From CAJXYS01 sp913063035 (lineage in GTDB: Bacteria; Pseudomonadota; Alphaproteobacteria; Rhodobacterales; Rhodobacteraceae), in NCBI RefSeq assembly GCF_050586465.1, contig NZ_JBOCEG010000007.1, forward strand, positions 161,092 through 225,091: a stretch of 64,000 nucleotides of DNA. The letters are read 5' to 3'. Every line of letters starts with the position of its first letter. Position 1 is the stretch's first letter. Under the pieces are notes generated by a model, which was not told the DNA's origin, searched no databases, and saw nothing but the letters and a program-made list of their open reading frames with translations. Positions 9,155-17,591 of the stretch are shown here, piece by piece. A program made the position numbers and the translations under genes.

Positions 9155-10531
9155 ATGCGTCTTTCGATCCTGCTCGGCCTCGCCGGGCTCGCCGTACCGT
9201 TGATCCTGCCCCCGCCCGGCGCGATGCCGGAACCCGCCTGGCGCGCCGCCGGGCTGGCGCTGATGATGGCGGTCTGGTGGCTGACCGAGGCCCTGCCGCT
9301 GGCGGCGACGGCGCTGGTGCCGCTGGCGCTGGCGCCGCCGCTCGGGCTCGGCGGCATCGGCGCGGTTGCCCCGTCCTATTCCAACCCGCTGATCATCCTG
9401 TTCCTGGGCGGCTTCCTGCTGGCCAAGGCGATCGAGCGCTGGGGGCTGCATCGTCGCCTCGCGCTGTGGCTGCTCGGCTTCGCGGGCAGCGATCCGCGCC
9501 GCATCCTGGCCGCGGTGATGGGCGCGACGGCCTTTCTCAGCCTCTGGATCAGCAACACCGCGTCGTCGATGGTGATGATGCCCATTGCCGCGGCGGTCGC
9601 CACCGCCGCGGCGGGCGCCCGCGGCTTCGCGACGGCGGTGATGCTGGGCGTGGCCTTCGCCGCGACCATCGGGGGGATGGGCTCGCTGATCGGCACGCCG
9701 CCCAACGCGATCTTTGCCGCCTTCGTGGCCGAGCGCCACGGCATCGAGATCGGCTTCGCCCGCTGGGCGCTGGTGGGCCTGCCGGTCGCCCTGCTGCTGC
9801 TGGCGATCGCCTGGGCGCTGCTGGCCTGGGTGAGCCCCGGCACCGGCAGCGGCGCAGCCGGCGCCCTGAGCCTGGAGCGACCGGGCCCGGCCGGCCGCGG
9901 CGAACGGCGGGTCGCGGCGATCGCCGGGCTGACCGCGCTCGCGTGGATCGGGCGCCCCTTGCTCGACTGGGTCTTTCCCGGGCTCGCGCTCAGCGATGCC
10001 GGGATCGCGATGACCGCGGCGCTGGCGCTCTTCCTGCTGCCCTCGGGCGAGGGAACGCCGCTGCTCGACTGGAAGACCGCGGCGACGCTGCGCTGGGACG
10101 TGCTGATCCTGTTCGGCGGCGGCCTCGCCCTGGCCGGCGTGCTGGAACGCAGCGGGCTGGCCGCCTGGATCGGCGCGCAGGTCACGCAAATGGGCGGGCT
10201 GCCCGTACCGCTGCTGATCCTGGCGATCGCCGCGGTCATCGTCTATGTGGGCGAGCTGGCCAGCAACACGGCCATGGCCTCGATCTTCCTGCCCATCGCC
10301 AGCGCCGTGGCGCTCGGCATCGGGGCGGACCCGGTCGCCTTCATGCTGCCGGTGGCGCTGGCGGCCTCGGTGGGTTTCATGCTGCCGGTCGCGACGCCGC
10401 CCAACGCCATCGTCTTCGCCCATCCGTCGGTGACGCGCGCGGCGATGCTGCAGGCGGGCGCCCCGCTCGACGTGATCGGGATCGTGGTGGCGGCGGGCCT
10501 CGCCATGCTGATCGCACCGCTGGCGTTCTGA
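9155..10531 (+). CDS. SLC13/DASS-family anion permease
   Basis: 458 residues, hydrophobic throughout with about 11-12 membrane segments and the internal two-fold repeat of the divalent anion:Na+ symporter family. Both signature loops are present: SNTASSMVMMPIA with GTPPNAIF in the first half, and SNTAMASIFLPIA with ATPPNAIVF in the second. These SNT/TPPNA loops hold substrate and Na+ in characterised members (dicarboxylates, citrate, sulfate). It is a single gene 70 bp after the protease gene and nearly abuts the convergent deacetylase gene. The substrate cannot be deduced. Confidence 0.85.
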   Translation: MRLSILLGLAGLAVPLILPPPGAMPEPAWRAAGLALMMAVWWLTEALPLAATALVPLALAPPLGLGGIGAVAPSYSNPLIILFLGGFLLAKAIERWGLHRRLALWLLGFAGSDPRRILAAVMGATAFLSLWISNTASSMVMMPIAAAVATAAAGARGFATAVMLGVAFAATIGGMGSLIGTPPNAIFAAFVAERHGIEIGFARWALVGLPVALLLLAIAWALLAWVSPGTGSGAAGALSLERPGPAGRGERRVAAIAGLTALAWIGRPLLDWVFPGLALSDAGIAMTAALALFLLPSGEGTPLLDWKTAATLRWDVLILFGGGLALAGVLERSGLAAWIGAQVTQMGGLPVPLLILAIAAVIVYVGELASNTAMASIFLPIASAVALGIGADPVAFMLPVALAASVGFMLPVATPPNAIVFAHPSVTRAAMLQAGAPLDVIGIVVAAGLAMLIAPLAF

Positions 10532-10545
10532 CCCGGCCCGCGCGA

Positions 10546-11373
10546 TCAGTTCGTGGCCGCGGCCTCCTCGACCACATCGGTGACCGTGGCGAACCGGACG
10601 AGGCCGGCATCGCGCAGGTAGTCGGCGCAGGCCAGGATCTCGGCGAAATCGCCGGTGGCGTATTCGTAGCTGCCCGGATCCTCTTCGACGAAGCCGTGGA
10701 ACATCAGCACCAGCCAGCGGCCCTCGCGGGCCGCCCGCAGCACCTCGGCGCAGGCGATCTCCGGCGCCATGTCGGGCCCCACCTCGAGGCGCACGATCCG
10801 CGCCGGATCGAGCGACGCGATCCTGTTGCCGGTGCCGGTCTCGTCCCAGGCCAGCACGTGGCTGCTGTGCCGGCGCATCGCGATCTCCAGCGACCGGGCG
10901 TCGAAATCGCCGTAGGGCGGCGCGAAGGCGGCCGGCCGGCGGCCGGTCTCCTCGGCGATGCGCTGCGCGGCGGTCTCGATTTCGGCCGTGATCCGGTCCG
11001 GCGCATGTTCGCTCAGATGCGGATGCGTCGCGCTGTGCGAGCCGATTTCCCAGCCCGCCTCCTGGTAGGCGCGGATCTCGTCCCAGGTCATGAAGACCTG
11101 CGCCTTGCCGGTCTTGAGGCCGGATGCCGCGTCGGCGGTATCAGCGAAGTCCGACACCACGAAGAGCGTGCCGGGAACCCCGTAATCCACGAGCAGCGGC
11201 AGGGCGAGATCGTATTGCGACCGCAGACCGTCATCGAAGGTGAAGGTCACAACCCCCGGCGGCCGTGCCGTGTCGGCGCCGGACGGCGCGGCACGGTTCT
11301 CCGCCTGCAGCGCGAAGGCGGAGAACAGGAAGACGGCAGCGCCCGTCGCGGGCCCGATGATCCGTGCAAGCAT
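10546..11373 (-). CDS. Exported polysaccharide deacetylase (NodB domain)
   Basis: 275 residues with a secretion signal (hydrophobic residues about 5-24). The NodB homology domain follows, with TFTFDDGL (catalytic Asp and metal Asp), the metal ligands in HSATHPHLSEH (HxxxH) and APPYGDFD. It should remove N- or O-acetyl groups from an extracytoplasmic glycan such as chitin-type oligomers, exopolysaccharide or peptidoglycan. It is a stand-alone gene, unlike the NodB domain of the fusion at the left end. A perfect inverted repeat lies about 50 bp upstream and may control it. Confidence 0.85.
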   Translation of the reverse strand: MLARIIGPATGAAVFLFSAFALQAENRAAPSGADTARPPGVVTFTFDDGLRSQYDLALPLLVDYGVPGTLFVVSDFADTADAASGLKTGKAQVFMTWDEIRAYQEAGWEIGSHSATHPHLSEHAPDRITAEIETAAQRIAEETGRRPAAFAPPYGDFDARSLEIAMRRHSSHVLAWDETGTGNRIASLDPARIVRLEVGPDMAPEIACAEVLRAAREGRWLVLMFHGFVEEDPGSYEYATGDFAEILACADYLRDAGLVRFATVTDVVEEAAATN

Positions 11374-11421
11374 GACGCGGGTCCAGACATGTCGCGCCGG
11401 GGCGACCGCACCCGGCAGATG

Positions 11422-11440
11422 GGTTAACCGGATGTTAACC
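11422..11440. promoter_or_regulatory. Perfect inverted repeat upstream of the deacetylase gene
   Basis: GGTTAAC - 5 nt - GTTAACC, perfect 7-bp arms, about 50 bp upstream of the minus-strand deacetylase start. The composition (AT-rich core in GC-rich DNA) suits a repressor or activator operator. No T-run follows on either strand, so a terminator is unlikely. Confidence 0.4.
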
Positions 11441-11537
11441 TATCTCGCGGGCCGCTCGGTGAAAAGACCCGGCATCCGCACCGGGCCAGGCGCCGCGGCG
11501 CCCAGTGCACACCGGACACGAACCCGTCCGCGCCGGA

Positions 11538-12428
11538 TCAGGCCGCGGCCCGCATCCGCCGGCGGCCCGTATGGACGAGGTAGACCGCCAGGCTCACCAC
11601 CACGACGGTGCCGCCCAGCACCATCTGCGGTGTCGGCCGCTCGCCCGTGCCGAGCCACACCCAGGCGGGGCCGAGCACCGTCTCGAGCAGCATCAGCAGG
11701 CTGACATTGGAGGCATGGGTGTAGCGCGAGGCCAGCGAGAGCGCGAAGAACGAGACCGGCAGGATGACCCCGCCGGCGATCCAGATCGCCCAGAGCGCCT
11801 CGCCGCCCAGAGCTGCCGGGCCACCCGAGAGCGCCATGCCGAAAAGCCCCGAGAGAAACGCCCCGCCGCCGATCGCCGGCAGGATCGGCACGCCGCCATG
11901 GGCGCGGAGCGTCACGAAGGTCAGCGCCAGCATCACAGCGACGCCCAGCCCAGCCAGCGCGCCCAGCAGGGCCGCGGCGTTCAGACCGATCCCCTGGGCG
12001 TCCTTGCCGAAAACCGCCAGCGCGATGCCGCCCAGCACGACGGCGATGGTGACCCAGGTCGCCGGGCGCGTCGGCTCGCCCATCAGGAGCCAGGAAAAGA
12101 TCGCCGCGAAGACGGGTACCGTCGCCACCGCGATCAGCACCACCGCGACCGGGGCCGCCGCGATGCCGAGGCTGAAGAAGGTCGCATTCAGGAAATGGAA
12201 CAGGGCGACCGCGATGCCGGGCCGGCTGGCCAGCTGGCGCAGCTCGGCGCGGGGGGCGCGGCTGGTGACGGCCCAGATGACGAGCAGCAGCGCCCCCATC
12301 AACAGCCCGCGCCACGCCAGCATCTGCACCCCCGAGAGACCGGACCAGCGCATGAAGAGCGTGTCCGGTGTCAGCGCGAGCGCCCCGCCGGCGGCAAGGG
12401 CAAGCCCGAAGAGCGGGTGTCGGCGCAT
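11538..12428 (-). CDS. EamA-family (DMT superfamily) transporter
   Basis: 296 residues, ten predicted membrane helices in two EamA repeats. It starts MRRHPLFGLALAAGG and has the typical WRGLLMGALLLVIW helix and a second repeat ending in GGTVVVVSLAVYLV. These transporters export amino acids and other small metabolites; the substrate is not predictable. ATG 12428 has GGAG 4-5 nt upstream; a longer in-frame extension reaching 12629 is arginine-rich and overlaps the divergent dehydrogenase. It is divergent from glutamate dehydrogenase with about 130 bp between them. Confidence 0.85.
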   Translation of the reverse strand: MRRHPLFGLALAAGGALALTPDTLFMRWSGLSGVQMLAWRGLLMGALLLVIWAVTSRAPRAELRQLASRPGIAVALFHFLNATFFSLGIAAAPVAVVLIAVATVPVFAAIFSWLLMGEPTRPATWVTIAVVLGGIALAVFGKDAQGIGLNAAALLGALAGLGVAVMLALTFVTLRAHGGVPILPAIGGGAFLSGLFGMALSGGPAALGGEALWAIWIAGGVILPVSFFALSLASRYTHASNVSLLMLLETVLGPAWVWLGTGERPTPQMVLGGTVVVVSLAVYLVHTGRRRMRAAA

Positions 12429-12559
12429 GATGTCTCCGTTGCGGATCCGTGGTTGCCAAGCCTTAGCCGCCTTTCGGCCCAGGTCCAATGCCCCCGGTGC
12501 CGCGTGCCCCCGCGGACGCCGAAGTCTTGGCTGGACAAGGCCCCGCCGCGCGCCCGACA

Positions 12560-13894
12560 ATGCCGCCCATGAAAGACGATCCCGACAGCGACGACCGCAC
12601 CGCACCCGCCGCGCCGCCGATCGAGGCACTGTTCCCGGCCGCGCGGGACAACCTGCGCGCCGCCTGCGAGCGGCTCAAGATCCATCCCGACGTCTTCGAG
12701 GAGCTGAAAGACCCGCGCGAGACGCTTTCGGCCAGCCTGCTCATCCGGATGGACGACGGCAGCCGGCGCAGCTTCCCGGCCTGGCGCTGCCGCTACAACG
12801 ACCGGCGCGGGCCGACCAAGGGCGGCGTGCGCTTTCACCCCGGCGTGTGTCTCGACGAGATCCAGACGCTGGCCTTCTGGATGACCTTCAAATGCGCCGT
12901 GGCCGATCTGCCCTTCGGCGGCGGCAAGGGCGGGGTCTGCGTCGACACCAAGGCGCTGTCGAAGGGCGAGCTGGAACGGCTCTCGCGCGCTTATGTCGAG
13001 GCCTTCTCCAGCTTCATCGGCACCGACCGCGACATCATGGCCCCCGACATGTACACCAACGGGATCGTCATCGCCTGGATGGCGGACGAGTACAGCTCGA
13101 TCACCGGGCGCCCCTCGCCCACGGCGATCACCGGCAAGCCGCTGGCTTTCGGCGGCACGGTCGGGCGCACCGACGCCACGGCGCGGGGCGGCTATTACGC
13201 GCTGCGCCATCTCGAGCCCGCGCTTGCCATCGACCCGGACAAGTCGACGGTGATCGTGCAGGGCTTCGGCAATGTTGGCTATCACTGCGCCAAGCTGCTG
13301 CATGCCGACGGCTACCGGATCGTGGGCGTCAGCGACTCGTGCGGTGGCATATACGACCCCGCCGGGATCGACCCGCTGGCCGCGATGGAGCACAAGCACA
13401 TCAACGGCACCGTGTTGGGCGCCAAGGGCCACGGCAAGACCCGCGAGATGAGCAACGCGGAGCTGCTGGAACAGCCCTGCGAGGTGCTCGTCCCCGCCGC
13501 GCTCGAGCGCCAGATCACCGCCCAGAACTGCGACCGGATCGCGGCGCGGATCATCCTGGAACTCGCCAACGGCCCGGTCGCCCCCGAGGCCGACGCGGCG
13601 CTGACCGCGAAAGGCATACTGATCCTGCCCGATATCCTGGCCAATGCCGGCGGCGTGGCCGTGTCGCACCTGGAATGGGTGCAGAACCGGTCCGGCTTCT
13701 ACTGGGACAGTTCGCAGGTGCGCGATCATCTCAAGACCAAGATGGAGACCGAGACCCAGGCGATCTGGTCGCTGCGCACGCAGATGGAGGTTTCCATGCG
13801 CGAGGCGGCCTATATCCACGGCCTCAAGCGCATCGCCGAGTCGATCGAGGCCCGCGGGACCGAGGCGTTCTTCGCCAATGGCGGGCGTCTCTGA
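12560..13894 (+). CDS. Glu/Leu/Phe/Val dehydrogenase (glutamate dehydrogenase type)
   Basis: 444 residues. The N-terminal dimerisation/substrate domain contains GPTKGGVRFHP (substrate Lys), FKCAVADLPFGGGKGG (catalytic Lys in GGGKGG) and the catalytic Asp of the APDMYT stretch. The C-terminal Rossmann domain has GFGNVG. It interconverts glutamate and 2-oxoglutarate plus ammonia with NAD(P)+ in the cytosol; the size and ADLPFGGGKGG fit the short hexameric GDH class. ATG 12560 or 12569 are both possible starts. It stands alone between divergent eamA and the M1-like gene. Confidence 0.88.
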   Translation: MPPMKDDPDSDDRTAPAAPPIEALFPAARDNLRAACERLKIHPDVFEELKDPRETLSASLLIRMDDGSRRSFPAWRCRYNDRRGPTKGGVRFHPGVCLDEIQTLAFWMTFKCAVADLPFGGGKGGVCVDTKALSKGELERLSRAYVEAFSSFIGTDRDIMAPDMYTNGIVIAWMADEYSSITGRPSPTAITGKPLAFGGTVGRTDATARGGYYALRHLEPALAIDPDKSTVIVQGFGNVGYHCAKLLHADGYRIVGVSDSCGGIYDPAGIDPLAAMEHKHINGTVLGAKGHGKTREMSNAELLEQPCEVLVPAALERQITAQNCDRIAARIILELANGPVAPEADAALTAKGILILPDILANAGGVAVSHLEWVQNRSGFYWDSSQVRDHLKTKMETETQAIWSLRTQMEVSMREAAYIHGLKRIAESIEARGTEAFFANGGRL

Positions 13895-13990
13895 CGGTCC
13901 CGGGCGCTGTCGGGCGGCGTGGACCCGGGCGCTCTTTCCCCTAGGTTAAGGCGCGTCGCGGGGGCCGCGCCCCGCATGAGGAGACCCGCA

Positions 13991-15940
13991 ATGACCGCTT
14001 TGCTGCGCCCGGTCCTGGTCCTGATCTGTCTCGCCGTCCCCGCCCTGGCGGAGACACCGGTGCTGCAGACCGTCCGGCTGTCGCTCGATCCGGACGGCGC
14101 CACGCTGGAGGTCGAGACGCGGATCGAGGCGCCCGAGGGTCCGGTCCGCCTGCCCGACCTCGGCTGGCTGGAGATCACCGGCCTGGCGATCGGCGACAGG
14201 GCGGCGGTGCCCGATGGCGCCACCCTCGCCCCGGGCCGGCACGGGGGCGCGCCGGTCACCGTTCGTCTCGCCGGCCGCCTGCCGCAACCCGCCCGGCCCA
14301 TCGGACTGGCCAGCATGACCGCCGATGGCGGTCATCTCGTGGGCGCGGACTGGCTGCCGCGTGACGATCGCGCGCTGCGTCGCTTCCGCCTGGGGCTCTC
14401 GGTGCCCGAAAGCCATCGCGTCGTGGCCACCGGATCGCTTTCCGGCGAAACCCGCGCCGAGGGCCGCTACCGCGCCGATTTCGTCTTTACCGGGCGTCCG
14501 CGCGATCTCGGGCTCTTCGTCGGCCGCTACACCATCGCCGAGGAGATCCGCGACGGCCGGCGCATCCGCACCTATTTCGAGGACGGCGACGCCGACCTGT
14601 CGGCCGCCTATATCGACGCGGCGGCGGGATACCTTGCCCGCTACGAGGCCGAGATCGGCCCCTACCCTTACGACAGTTTCGCGGTCGTCTCGGCGCCGAT
14701 CCCGGTCGGGCTCGGGTTCGCGGGGCTGACCTACGTCGCCCGGTCCATCCTGTCGCATCCCTACATGCGCGGCCGGTCGCTCGCCCACGAGGTGGTACAC
14801 AGCTGGTGGGGCAACGCCGTGGCGGTGGATTACGCGGCCGGGAACTGGGCCGAGGGGCTGACCACCTTCCAGGCCGACTACGCCCTGGCCGAGGCCGAGG
14901 GCGCGGCGGCCGCGCGCGAGATGCGGCTCGAATGGCTACGGGGACTCGCGCAGCTGCCCGCGGACGATATCGGGGCCCTGCGCGATTTCCGCTCGGCCGC
15001 GCATGACGGGCGGCAGGCGGTGGGCTACGGCAAGGCGGCGCTGGTCCTGCACATGCTGCGGGACGAGATCGGCCCGGCCGCGTTCCGCGCGGGGATCCGG
15101 CGCTTCTACGCGGCACAGGAAAGCGAGGTGGCCGGCTGGGCGGATCTCGCAGATGCGTTCGGGGCGGCGGCCGGGCGGGATCTGTCGGGCTTTTTCGACC
15201 AGTGGATCAACCGGCCCGGCCTGCCGGAGATCCGGCTCGATGCGGCGGAGGCGATCGACACCGGCGGTGGGCCGGCGCTGCGCATCGCGCTCTCCCAGTC
15301 CGGCCCGGCCTTCCGGCTCGCGGTGCCGCTGCGCATAGATACGGCTGCGGGGACGGTCACGCGGCACGTGCGCCTCGAGGACACCCGCCTGTCGGTGACG
15401 CTGCCGCTCGACGCCCCGGCCACGGGGGTGCACGTCGATCCGGGGTTCGACCTTGCGCGGCGGCTCCTGCCGGGCGAGGTGCCGCCGACGCTGCGGGCGC
15501 TGTCCGGCGCGGGGATGACCCTGCGCCTCGCCGGCACGGCGGCCGGGCTGGAAGAGGCGGCGCGGACGCTTGCCGCCCGGCTGCTGCGGCGCGAAGAGGT
15601 CGCACTGGAGGCGCCCGGCGCCGCGACGGCAGACCTGCTGGTGATCGGCACGACGGCCGCGGTCTCGCGCCTGCGCGACGAGATGATCGCCGGCCCGGCG
15701 CCCTGGGACCCGGCGACCGGCGCGGCGCGGATCTGGGCCGAACGCGACGCGACCGGCCGGCAGATCGTTTTCGCGTCGGCCGACCGCGTCAACGCGCTCA
15801 CGGAGGAACTCGTGGCCGCCCCCTATTACGCCGGGCGCAGCTATGTCGCTTTCGCCGCCGGCGCGACGGTCGAAACCGGGGTATGGGACATGCCGTCGAG
15901 CCCGCTGGCCAGGAGCTTTGCCACGGCCCAGCCTCGCTGA
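13991..15940 (+). CDS. Exported M1-like (gluzincin) metalloprotease
   Basis: 649 residues with a signal peptide cleaved near ALAET. A beta-rich N-terminal domain precedes the zinc site: HEVVHSWWGN followed by the third ligand Glu in NWAEGLTTF, the HExxH-x18-E pattern of M1 peptidases. The GxMEN exopeptidase loop is replaced by a GLGFAGLTYV stretch, so classic aminopeptidase activity is doubtful. The last 200 or so residues form an uncharacterised C-terminal domain. It would act in the periplasm or outside the cell. ATG 13991 has GAGGAGA upstream. It is monocistronic. Confidence 0.75.
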   Translation: MTALLRPVLVLICLAVPALAETPVLQTVRLSLDPDGATLEVETRIEAPEGPVRLPDLGWLEITGLAIGDRAAVPDGATLAPGRHGGAPVTVRLAGRLPQPARPIGLASMTADGGHLVGADWLPRDDRALRRFRLGLSVPESHRVVATGSLSGETRAEGRYRADFVFTGRPRDLGLFVGRYTIAEEIRDGRRIRTYFEDGDADLSAAYIDAAAGYLARYEAEIGPYPYDSFAVVSAPIPVGLGFAGLTYVARSILSHPYMRGRSLAHEVVHSWWGNAVAVDYAAGNWAEGLTTFQADYALAEAEGAAAAREMRLEWLRGLAQLPADDIGALRDFRSAAHDGRQAVGYGKAALVLHMLRDEIGPAAFRAGIRRFYAAQESEVAGWADLADAFGAAAGRDLSGFFDQWINRPGLPEIRLDAAEAIDTGGGPALRIALSQSGPAFRLAVPLRIDTAAGTVTRHVRLEDTRLSVTLPLDAPATGVHVDPGFDLARRLLPGEVPPTLRALSGAGMTLRLAGTAAGLEEAARTLAARLLRREEVALEAPGAATADLLVIGTTAAVSRLRDEMIAGPAPWDPATGAARIWAERDATGRQIVFASADRVNALTEELVAAPYYAGRSYVAFAAGATVETGVWDMPSSPLARSFATAQPR

Positions 15941-15945
15941 GCGAC

Positions 15946-16037
15946 GAAAAACCCCGGCTGCCACAAGGCAACCGGGGCAGACCCGTGATGAAACGAGGTG
16001 AGACGCCACCACTCACGAAGACGTCTCAGGGAGTAAT
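15946..16037 (-). ncRNA. Candidate small RNA with intrinsic terminator
   Basis: On the minus strand a TTGACA box (16072-16067) lies about 30 nt before a roughly 90-nt stretch. That stretch contains an inverted repeat TGAGACG/CGTCTCA (16028-16022 with 16005-15999) and ends with a strong stem CCCCGG-TTGCC/GGCAG-CCGGGG (15977-15952) followed by five T residues, a textbook rho-independent terminator. Nothing is encoded downstream on that strand: the next gene is the plus-strand M1 protease ending at 15940. A short transcript is the simplest reading. The -10 box is weak (GATCGT at 17-nt spacing). The exact 5' end is a guess. Confidence 0.4.
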
Positions 16038-16080
16038 TAGAAAACGATCCTTTCAAATGACTTGTCTGTCAATATGATAA

Positions 16081-16109
16081 TTGCATTCGGATTTGAATTT
16101 CGGTTATGG
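16081..16109 (+). promoter_or_regulatory. Candidate sigma-70 promoter for the winged-helix gene
   Basis: TTGCAT (16081-16086) and TTATGG (16104-16109) with a 17-nt spacer in an AT-rich island that also carries the opposing TTGACA of the candidate small RNA. The -10 match is moderate. Confidence 0.35.
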
Positions 16110-16141
16110 AATTCGCCCGGCGTCACAAATATAAAAGAATT

Positions 16142-16444
16142 ATGAACAAGCTATCGGCCCTTTTTGAACTCCGGCGCATGCTTCGCCAGATGGAACGCGA
16201 TGTCGGGCTCGACGCGCTCAGCCCGTCGGAGCTTGACGTCTTCCTCGCCGCCCACGCCCTGACGGGCATGCCGGGCGGCTCTGTCACGTCCGACCAGATT
16301 CGCCGGCACGAGCTCGTCCGGCACATGGCGCAGGCGTCCTATCACCGCGCCCTGCGCTCCCTCGTGGCGCTGGGATTGCTCGAGAAGGCCGAAGGCTTCA
16401 AGGCTCGCCACTATGTCGTGCGGAGCGATCTTGCCGCGAATTGA
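16142..16444 (+). CDS. Small winged-helix (MarR-like) DNA-binding protein
   Basis: About 100 residues starting MNKLSALFELRRMLRQM. Residues about 22-95 look like a winged-helix domain: a LSPSELDVFLAAH helix, then SVTSDQIRRHELVRHMAQAS as the recognition region, SYHRALRSLVALGLLEKAE, and a beta wing ending GFKARHYVV. Family placement is by pattern only. ATG 16142 is preferred because a promoter (TTGCAT 16081, TTATGG 16104, 17 nt apart) would place the transcript start after the earlier ATG at 16106. It is divergent from the candidate small RNA and may regulate it or the downstream membrane protein. Confidence 0.5.
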   Translation: MNKLSALFELRRMLRQMERDVGLDALSPSELDVFLAAHALTGMPGGSVTSDQIRRHELVRHMAQASYHRALRSLVALGLLEKAEGFKARHYVVRSDLAAN

Positions 16445-16504
16445 AACGACGCCACGGCGCAAAGGCGCGCGCCGCGCGACGCGGCCGGCGCCCGATCGGC
16501 ATGC

Positions 16505-17095
16505 ATGGAACGGGATCACCGCTCCGTGAGCCTGCTGATCGTCGCCCTGGCCTACATCCTCTGCCACGGGATGACGGCGTTCGCCGTTACGCCGGTCCAG
16601 GCGCAGATCCTGCCGGAGACGACCGTTTTCGCCAGCCTCGTCTACCTGCCCCACGGCGTCCGCGTGCTGGCGACATGGGTGTATGGCTGGAAGGCGATCC
16701 CGGCGCTGATCGCCGGTGCCATCGTCTCGGACCTGATCTTCACGCCGACCGAGATCCGCGACTACCTGCAGCCGGCGCTCGTGGAATCCATCCTGATCGG
16801 CGCAATGTCGGCCTGGGCCGCGTTCGAGCTGCTCCGCCTCGCGGGGCGCGATCTCTACGCGGGCGGCCGGTCGCGGCTGAACTGGACCGCCCTCGTGCTG
16901 GTGGGCGCCATCGCCTCGGTGCTGAATTCGATCGGCCAGACCATCGTCTATTCCGGGCTCATCGGCCTCGAGGAAATGCTGGGCGTCCTGCTGACCTACG
17001 CGGTGGGCGACCTCATGGGGCTGGTCGTCTGCATGGTCGTGCTGATGTTCGTTTTCCGCTGGATGCGATTGCTGGGCCGCGACGGCGCATCGTGA
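16505..17095 (+). CDS. Integral membrane protein, MASE1-like
   Basis: 196 residues with about five or six hydrophobic helices, starting MERDHRSVSLLIVALAYILCH. The LVYLPHGVRVLATWVYGWKAIPAL and VSDLIFT pattern recalls the MASE1 membrane-sensor and related prokaryotic membrane proteins, but here no signalling domain is attached. It follows the winged-helix gene by 60 bp on the same strand and may be co-transcribed. Function unknown. Confidence 0.55.
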   Translation: MERDHRSVSLLIVALAYILCHGMTAFAVTPVQAQILPETTVFASLVYLPHGVRVLATWVYGWKAIPALIAGAIVSDLIFTPTEIRDYLQPALVESILIGAMSAWAAFELLRLAGRDLYAGGRSRLNWTALVLVGAIASVLNSIGQTIVYSGLIGLEEMLGVLLTYAVGDLMGLVVCMVVLMFVFRWMRLLGRDGAS

Positions 17096-17111
17096 TCCCG
17101 TGACCGCCGCG

Positions 17112-17591
17112 TTACTGCGGCAGGTCGCCATGGATCGCGAACTGTTCCAGCCCGGCCTCCTGCGCCTCGATCACGCGGAAGGCTTCGCGCACGCCGGATT
17201 CCGTCAGTTCGCGGCTGACCGTCAGCAGCGTGTTGGCCGGGTGATCCTCGCAAAGCTCGCGCATATGCGCGATCTCCTCCCGCGCCACGCCCAGCGCCGC
17301 CTCTTCCGAGGGCGCGCCGTAGACCGCGACGAAGTGGCGGGCCAGCGCCCGCTCGAGCAGCGCGATCTCGGATTCCTCGATCTGGGTCACCGCGACGAAG
17401 GTGACCCGGCCGAAGGTCTCCAGCCCGAGCCAGCCATTGGCGAAAGCCTGGCGCGCCTTGCCGACCAGGTCGCCCTCGGTCCAGTTGGAAAACTCGAAGC
17501 CGCCGCTGATCGCCCATTCGCCTGTGCGCGCGGGGCTGAAGAAGACGTTCATGTCGCTTTCGTCGAAATGGATCGCGCGGGCCAGTTTCAT
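17112..17591 (-). CDS. DUF6505-family protein
   Basis: 159 residues, soluble, starting MKLARAIHFDESDMNVFF. It has no recognisable catalytic motif. I recognise it as the small conserved protein that closes the Mrp/ligase-like operon next to formate dehydrogenase in Rhodobacterales. ATG overlaps the stop of the upstream ligase-like gene by 4 bp (ATGA), so translation is coupled. Its constant company suggests a role in Fe-S or metalloenzyme assembly, which is inference. Confidence 0.65.
   Translation of the reverse strand: MKLARAIHFDESDMNVFFSPARTGEWAISGGFEFSNWTEGDLVGKARQAFANGWLGLETFGRVTFVAVTQIEESEIALLERALARHFVAVYGAPSEEAALGVAREEIAHMRELCEDHPANTLLTVSRELTESGVREAFRVIEAQEAGLEQFAIHGDLPQ

Noticed and set aside
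15946..16056. Trp-type leader peptide with WWRLTS
   Set aside because: The frame has no stop before the terminator and no trp gene follows, so a classical attenuator is not supported; kept only as a candidate sRNA.
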